51,600 bases of DNA from a virus. Within the stretch, counting starts at the first letter, position 1. Each line of letters starts with the position of its first letter. The notes beneath the pieces are model-generated. The model was not told the DNA's origin and ran no database searches. It worked only from the letters and a program-made list of their open reading frames with translations. Shown here one piece after another: positions 48,546 through 51,600 of the stretch. The translations under genes and the position numbers were made by a program. The stretch covers positions 1 through 51,600 of IMG/VR virus record IMGVR_UViG_3300034101_003724, one strand, 5' to 3'.

Positions 48546-49765
48546 TAAGCGAGACCTCCCATGAGATTGCCAAGTGCACCGACCGGCTGACCGCGATCAG
48601 CGTCAACCGAGCGGATCATGTTCGCGAAGGTGCCGAACAGGCTGATGGGCCCGAACGGCGCGTTCTGGATGATGTTCGACGCGAGCTGGTTGCCGTTCAG
48701 CATGTACTGAAGTGCAGTGTTCTGAGCGGTCTGGATCTGGGCCTGGTTGAACTGAGCCATGTTGCTGTAGAACCCGGCGATTGCCTGCTCGTTCTGCTGC
48801 TTCATCGCTGCCTGCTGCGCACCGAGCTGACCGGTCATCTGGCCAATGCCGATGCCAAACTGACCCAGCGTCTGGCCAGCCATGCTCTGCATCTGCGCGA
48901 TGTTCTGGTCCAGCGCCAGCATCGTGTCGCGAGCGCGCACGCTCGCCTGAGCCGCAATTCCGGCGCTCTGCTGTCGCATGCTCTGCTTCAGCTCGCCGGT
49001 CATCATGTCCTTCTGCTCCTGCGTGAGGTCATCACGCCGAGCAATCTGGTCGAGCTGGTTCTTGTACTGCTGCTGGGTACCCATTACCTCAGCCGCAGTG
49101 TCTCCACGGTAGCTGGCATCAAATCCTGCGCGGGCCTGCTGCATGGTGCCGATGCCCTCGTCCATACGACGACGGGCTTCGCCCAGACCGCTCATCATTT
49201 GGCGCTGGGACTCCTCGAAGTACCGATTGCCCTGGTCAGCAGCCTCGCGCATCTGCTGCGCCTGCCGATCCATCAGTCCCATGTTCTGCCCGGCCGCACC
49301 TCGTGCGTCCTGAACCATCTGACCAGCGCCCTGCATCCCGCCAAACAGGTTTCCGAGAACCTGCATCTGGTACGCAAGTTCCTGCTGACGAGCCTGCTCG
49401 GTACGCTGAGCGTCCTGTGCCGCAAACCCAGCAAGCGCCTGCCCAGCCGTCGGACCCCCAGCCTGCTGCTGACCCCCACCCATCAAATTTGCGTACATTT
49501 GCTGCACATTGCGGTCATGCTGAGCACCCCCGCCGAACAGACCGCCCATCGTGTCATACGAACCGGGGACCCCAGCAGACATGAAACTCGGCATCTGGTA
49601 CGGCGAGTAGGCAGCCGGACGAGCATGTCCCTGCTGCCCGAACCCGCCCTGCTGCTGGTTCTGCTGACCAAACAGCCCAGCAAGAGCTTGCATAAAGTCT
49701 CTGGCATTAGTGTTACTTCGGCCTGCATTGCCAAAGTTCATGCCTGGTCCGCCGAACTGGCTCAT
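48545..49765 (-). CDS. Gln/Gly/Met-rich virion protein
   Basis: 406 residues, ATG at 49765 overlapping the preceding stop (ATGA). Low-complexity Gln/Gly/Met stretches (GLFGQQNQQQGGFGQQGHAR, LMGGGQQQAGGPTAGQALAG) alternate with helical segments (DAQRTEQARQQELAYQMQVL). The C-terminus is hydrophobic (NAPFGPISLFGTFANMIR). Likely an ejection or core protein that self-associates. No family was recognised. Confidence 0.75.
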   Translation of the reverse strand: MSQFGGPGMNFGNAGRSNTNARDFMQALAGLFGQQNQQQGGFGQQGHARPAAYSPYQMPSFMSAGVPGSYDTMGGLFGGGAQHDRNVQQMYANLMGGGQQQAGGPTAGQALAGFAAQDAQRTEQARQQELAYQMQVLGNLFGGMQGAGQMVQDARGAAGQNMGLMDRQAQQMREAADQGNRYFEESQRQMMSGLGEARRRMDEGIGTMQQARAGFDASYRGDTAAEVMGTQQQYKNQLDQIARRDDLTQEQKDMMTGELKQSMRQQSAGIAAQASVRARDTMLALDQNIAQMQSMAGQTLGQFGIGIGQMTGQLGAQQAAMKQQNEQAIAGFYSNMAQFNQAQIQTAQNTALQYMLNGNQLASNIIQNAPFGPISLFGTFANMIRSVDADRGQPVGALGNLMGGLA

Positions 49766-50268
49766 CGGAATCCTCCAAACCCGCGGCCATCACCAAAGCC
49801 CTCCGACACCTTCGGCTTTCCGTAGTTCATGCTCGGCTGAAATGCGCCCGCAGTCTCGTTGCGTCCGCGTCCGCCGCTGGCACGACCGAACTGACCCATC
49901 GACGACTTGCGCTGCGAAGCATCCCGCATCCGCGTCTCTTGCTCGAGCGGACGATTGCCGCCGGTATAGCCGTACCCAGTGACCTGAGGCATTGCTCGAG
50001 CCTGAGCCGCCCGTTCTGTCGGACCCATCATAGGCTGACGAGCAGCCTGCTGCATCCCGCCGAATAAACCCGCAAGCTGCGAGAAGAAGTCGCCACCACC
50101 GGGCATCCCGCCGTAGGACGGCATAGGAGTAGGCGCTGGGGCAGGAGCCATAGCCGGCATCATTGCTGGATTGTTGTATGTCAGCCCTCCGGTCATCGGG
50201 TCAACATAGGTCGGCCGGATGTACTGCCGGTCGTTGATCGCATTGAACATCGGGATGTTGAAGGGCAT
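49762..50268 (-). CDS. Gly/Pro/Met-rich small virion protein
   Basis: 168 residues, ATG at 50268 in a TAATG overlap with the nozzle-like gene. It starts MPFNIPMFNAINDRQYIRPT, then a Pro/Ala/Met-rich stretch, a Gly/Gln/Met-rich hydrophobic part (FFSQLAGLFGGMQQAARQP) similar in style to its downstream neighbour, and an Arg/Gly-rich end (RASGGRGRNETAG). Unknown function; its composition suggests a shared origin or partnership with the 406-residue protein. Confidence 0.7.
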   Translation of the reverse strand: MPFNIPMFNAINDRQYIRPTYVDPMTGGLTYNNPAMMPAMAPAPAPTPMPSYGGMPGGGDFFSQLAGLFGGMQQAARQPMMGPTERAAQARAMPQVTGYGYTGGNRPLEQETRMRDASQRKSSMGQFGRASGGRGRNETAGAFQPSMNYGKPKVSEGFGDGRGFGGFR

Positions 50269-51600
50269 TAGTACGTTCTCCGGGTGCGGTCCGTTGGGAG
50301 GATTCTACCCTTTACCTGGACCCCCACCAGCCTGTATTTCAGGTTCGGGATCCATGTTTCCACGAAGGGAGAGAACCACTGACCGAGGATTCCGTGCTTG
50401 CCGAAAGCAACCCAGTTCGGGGTATCCCCGCGCTGAATCGACTTCTCAATCAGATTCCCGCTCGTGTCCAGCGGGACGTCTTCAAGGATTGGAGCTGACT
50501 CGTTTTCCCGGTAGATGCCGGCATACCAGTAACGGAACTGTCCCTCCTTACCGACAGTCACGCTGACATCGGTAAACACCGCTCCGATGCTGGTGGGCTG
50601 CTTGACCACGAACTCTTCGTCCTTGCTCTCAGCCAGGCGCATCGGAGCCCCCACCCACCGAACGAACACCGGATCCAGCACAATCGTGGAATCAACCACG
50701 GGAGCGTCGGTGTTGGTCGCCGGCTGAACGGCACCAAGCACGATCTGGTTGCCATTGGCGTCCAGAATCACGCTCTTTGCGCCAAAGTTGGACTTGCTGC
50801 TTCCGCCGGCCACGTATACGGACGCACCAATCATTCGGACCGCAACTGCAGCGCTGTTTGTAAACGGATTCTTGGTTCCGAAAGAACAGGTCCTTGCCTT
50901 GTTCGTCCGCGTCTGAAGAGTGCAAGTGTTGTCGTAGAACGTGTAGCTGCTCGTCACAATCGAGTCGAGATTCGAGCTGTGCGTCGCCTCGCAGTCAAGC
51001 ATGGTGACAATCGGAGTAGTCCCGGCCTCCGGGTAACTCTTGTCGCCATATGTCCGGCAAGGCATATACACCGCCGGCCTGAATGCCGTGTTCGTCACCA
51101 CGTCCGGAAGCGGAGCGTTGAACAAGAACAGGGCGCGTGGCACAAGCTGGCCGTCCGCATCCTCCCACCAGCCCTGCGTCACCTTCGCGAAGCTCATGTC
51201 TTGCAGCTCGCTCACCACACCCGTCGAGAACCACATCTGCACCGACTGCTGGCGGGTGGGGTTCAGAACGTACATGCACAGCGTAGCGGGATCGAACGCC
51301 ATGCTGACCTTGCTCAGCTCCTGCGCACCAGTCGTACCCGAGTACCACTGCTCGCTCACGAGCTGGTTAATCGACTGTACGTCGTCTAGCCGTCCGTCAG
51401 GGTAGATCGCCTTCAGACCCCGATAGTTCATGAAGTACGTCACGGGTCCCACGGTCGTCGCCGCATACGGACCAGTCACACCATAGCCCTGGTGCGCTGC
51501 GAGTACTCGGACATATCCGTTGTCCTTGCTGAACAGCTGAACTCCGTTACGGGTAAGGCCGGTCATGATCTGACCGGTTCGCCTGAAGCACGTAACCGCA
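50268..51600 (-). CDS. Tail nozzle/stabilisation-like protein, C-terminal part
   Basis: Continuation of the gene starting at ATG 1557. Within this piece the frame is open from 51600 to the stop at 50268; positions 51441-51600 are the second copy of 1-160. An ATG at 51566 is internal, not the start. The C-terminal part has YFMNYRGLKAIYPDGR, a cysteine-containing middle (MLDCEATHSS, YDNTCTLQTR) and a long beta-rich end (IGAVFTDVSVTVGKEGQFRY, WIPNLKYRLVGVQVKGR). Together the two parts give 909 residues. Confidence 0.85.
   Translation of the reverse strand, partial: AVTCFRRTGQIMTGLTRNGVQLFSKDNGYVRVLAAHQGYGVTGPYAATTVGPVTYFMNYRGLKAIYPDGRLDDVQSINQLVSEQWYSGTTGAQELSKVSMAFDPATLCMYVLNPTRQQSVQMWFSTGVVSELQDMSFAKVTQGWWEDADGQLVPRALFLFNAPLPDVVTNTAFRPAVYMPCRTYGDKSYPEAGTTPIVTMLDCEATHSSNLDSIVTSSYTFYDNTCTLQTRTNKARTCSFGTKNPFTNSAAVAVRMIGASVYVAGGSSKSNFGAKSVILDANGNQIVLGAVQPATNTDAPVVDSTIVLDPVFVRWVGAPMRLAESKDEEFVVKQPTSIGAVFTDVSVTVGKEGQFRYWYAGIYRENESAPILEDVPLDTSGNLIEKSIQRGDTPNWVAFGKHGILGQWFSPFVETWIPNLKYRLVGVQVKGRILPTDRTRRTY
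51441..51600. repeat. Right copy of 160-base terminal redundancy
   Basis: Matches bases 1-160 except G at 51567 where the left copy has A at 127. Circularising at this overlap restores one continuous coding frame. Confidence 0.95.

Larger units (their letters stand above)
1..51600. repeat. Genome-wide Chi-like repeat family GNTGGTGGGG
   Basis: Hand scan of both strands found GCTGGTGG 38 times in the 51.44 kb unit: 25 on the minus strand (first bases 285, 1446, 5307, 9340, 10271, 11868, 13269, 14374, 18506, 22142, 25625, 27846, 29472, 31444, 36905, 38112, 40161, 41210, 42300, 43721, 46371, 46533, 46812, 50324, 51165) and 13 on the plus strand (10894, 17897, 22164, 24854, 28379, 32297, 32638, 34782, 39710, 40851, 41554, 46657, 50589). 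Of these, 27 continue as GCTGGTGGGG. GTTGGTGGGG occurs nine times (for example 5986, 15956, 22613, 23186, 28461, 31347, 31676, 36270, 48514), GATGGTGGGG and GGTGGTGGGG three times each. Confidence 0.9.

Noticed and set aside
1-51600. Integrase, repressor, attachment site or CRISPR array
   Set aside because: Nothing resembling a recombinase, a repressor or regularly spaced repeats was found; the polymerase type also points to a virulent lifestyle.

Overview
The window is one complete phage genome written as a linear piece of a circle. The last 160 bases (51441-51600) repeat the first 160 with one difference, and a 909-codon tail gene reads straight through the join. The unit is therefore about 51.44 kb, either circularly permuted or circularised by assembly. 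Gene content (large terminase, portal, scaffold-like protein, major capsid protein, adaptor, a large tail-nozzle-like protein, several ejection-type proteins, and no tail tube, sheath or tape measure) suggests a podovirus-like tailed phage. The host cannot be named. A lipoprotein with the layout of a unimolecular spanin suggests a Gram-negative host. The DNA is GC-rich (by eye near 60 percent) with frequent GTG and TTG starts and heavy gene overlap. No tRNA, integrase, repressor, RNA polymerase or CRISPR array was seen.

Layout: two divergent arms start at about 18.0 kb and meet tail to tail at about 41.16 kb. The minus arm runs from 17995 down to 1, across the join to 51440, and down to 41155. 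It is one nearly gapless late operon of about 28 kb: unknown basic and Pro/Arg-rich proteins, terminase region, portal, scaffold, capsid with a terminator behind it, an array of tiny basic or Cys-rich proteins (5.6-7.7 kb), adaptor, tail proteins, nozzle-like protein, Gln/Gly/Met-rich and coiled-coil virion proteins, and a protein of over 1200 residues. The plus arm (18022-41158) holds a D5-like SF3 helicase, then small genes separated by strong GC hairpins (19.7-22.9 kb), a DUF932 protein, a 325-base gene-free stretch full of nested stems (24.57-24.89 kb), a SLOG-like protein, a family 4 uracil-DNA glycosylase, coiled-coil miniproteins, a DNA polymerase I-type enzyme, DUF6915- and DUF3085-like proteins, an ERCC4-type nuclease, a receptor-binding and lysis block (32.0-35.3 kb), a metallophosphoesterase, a small HExxH protein, and a recombination block (PD-(D/E)XK nuclease, Sak4-like ATPase, SSB-like protein) at 36.9-40.1 kb.

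The most striking signal is not a gene. The Escherichia coli Chi octamer GCTGGTGG occurs 38 times by hand count on the two strands, roughly 3 expected by base composition, and 27 of the 38 are extended to GCTGGTGGGG. Related GTTGGTGGGG, GATGGTGGGG and GGTGGTGGGG copies bring the GNTGGTGGGG class to about 42. Copies lie in every reading-frame phase (LVG, AGG, WWG, or PTS on the other strand) and in intergenic DNA, so selection appears to act on the DNA. I read it as a Chi-like protective or recombination signal for host RecBCD, or a site for a phage protein; the phage's own recombination genes make either plausible.
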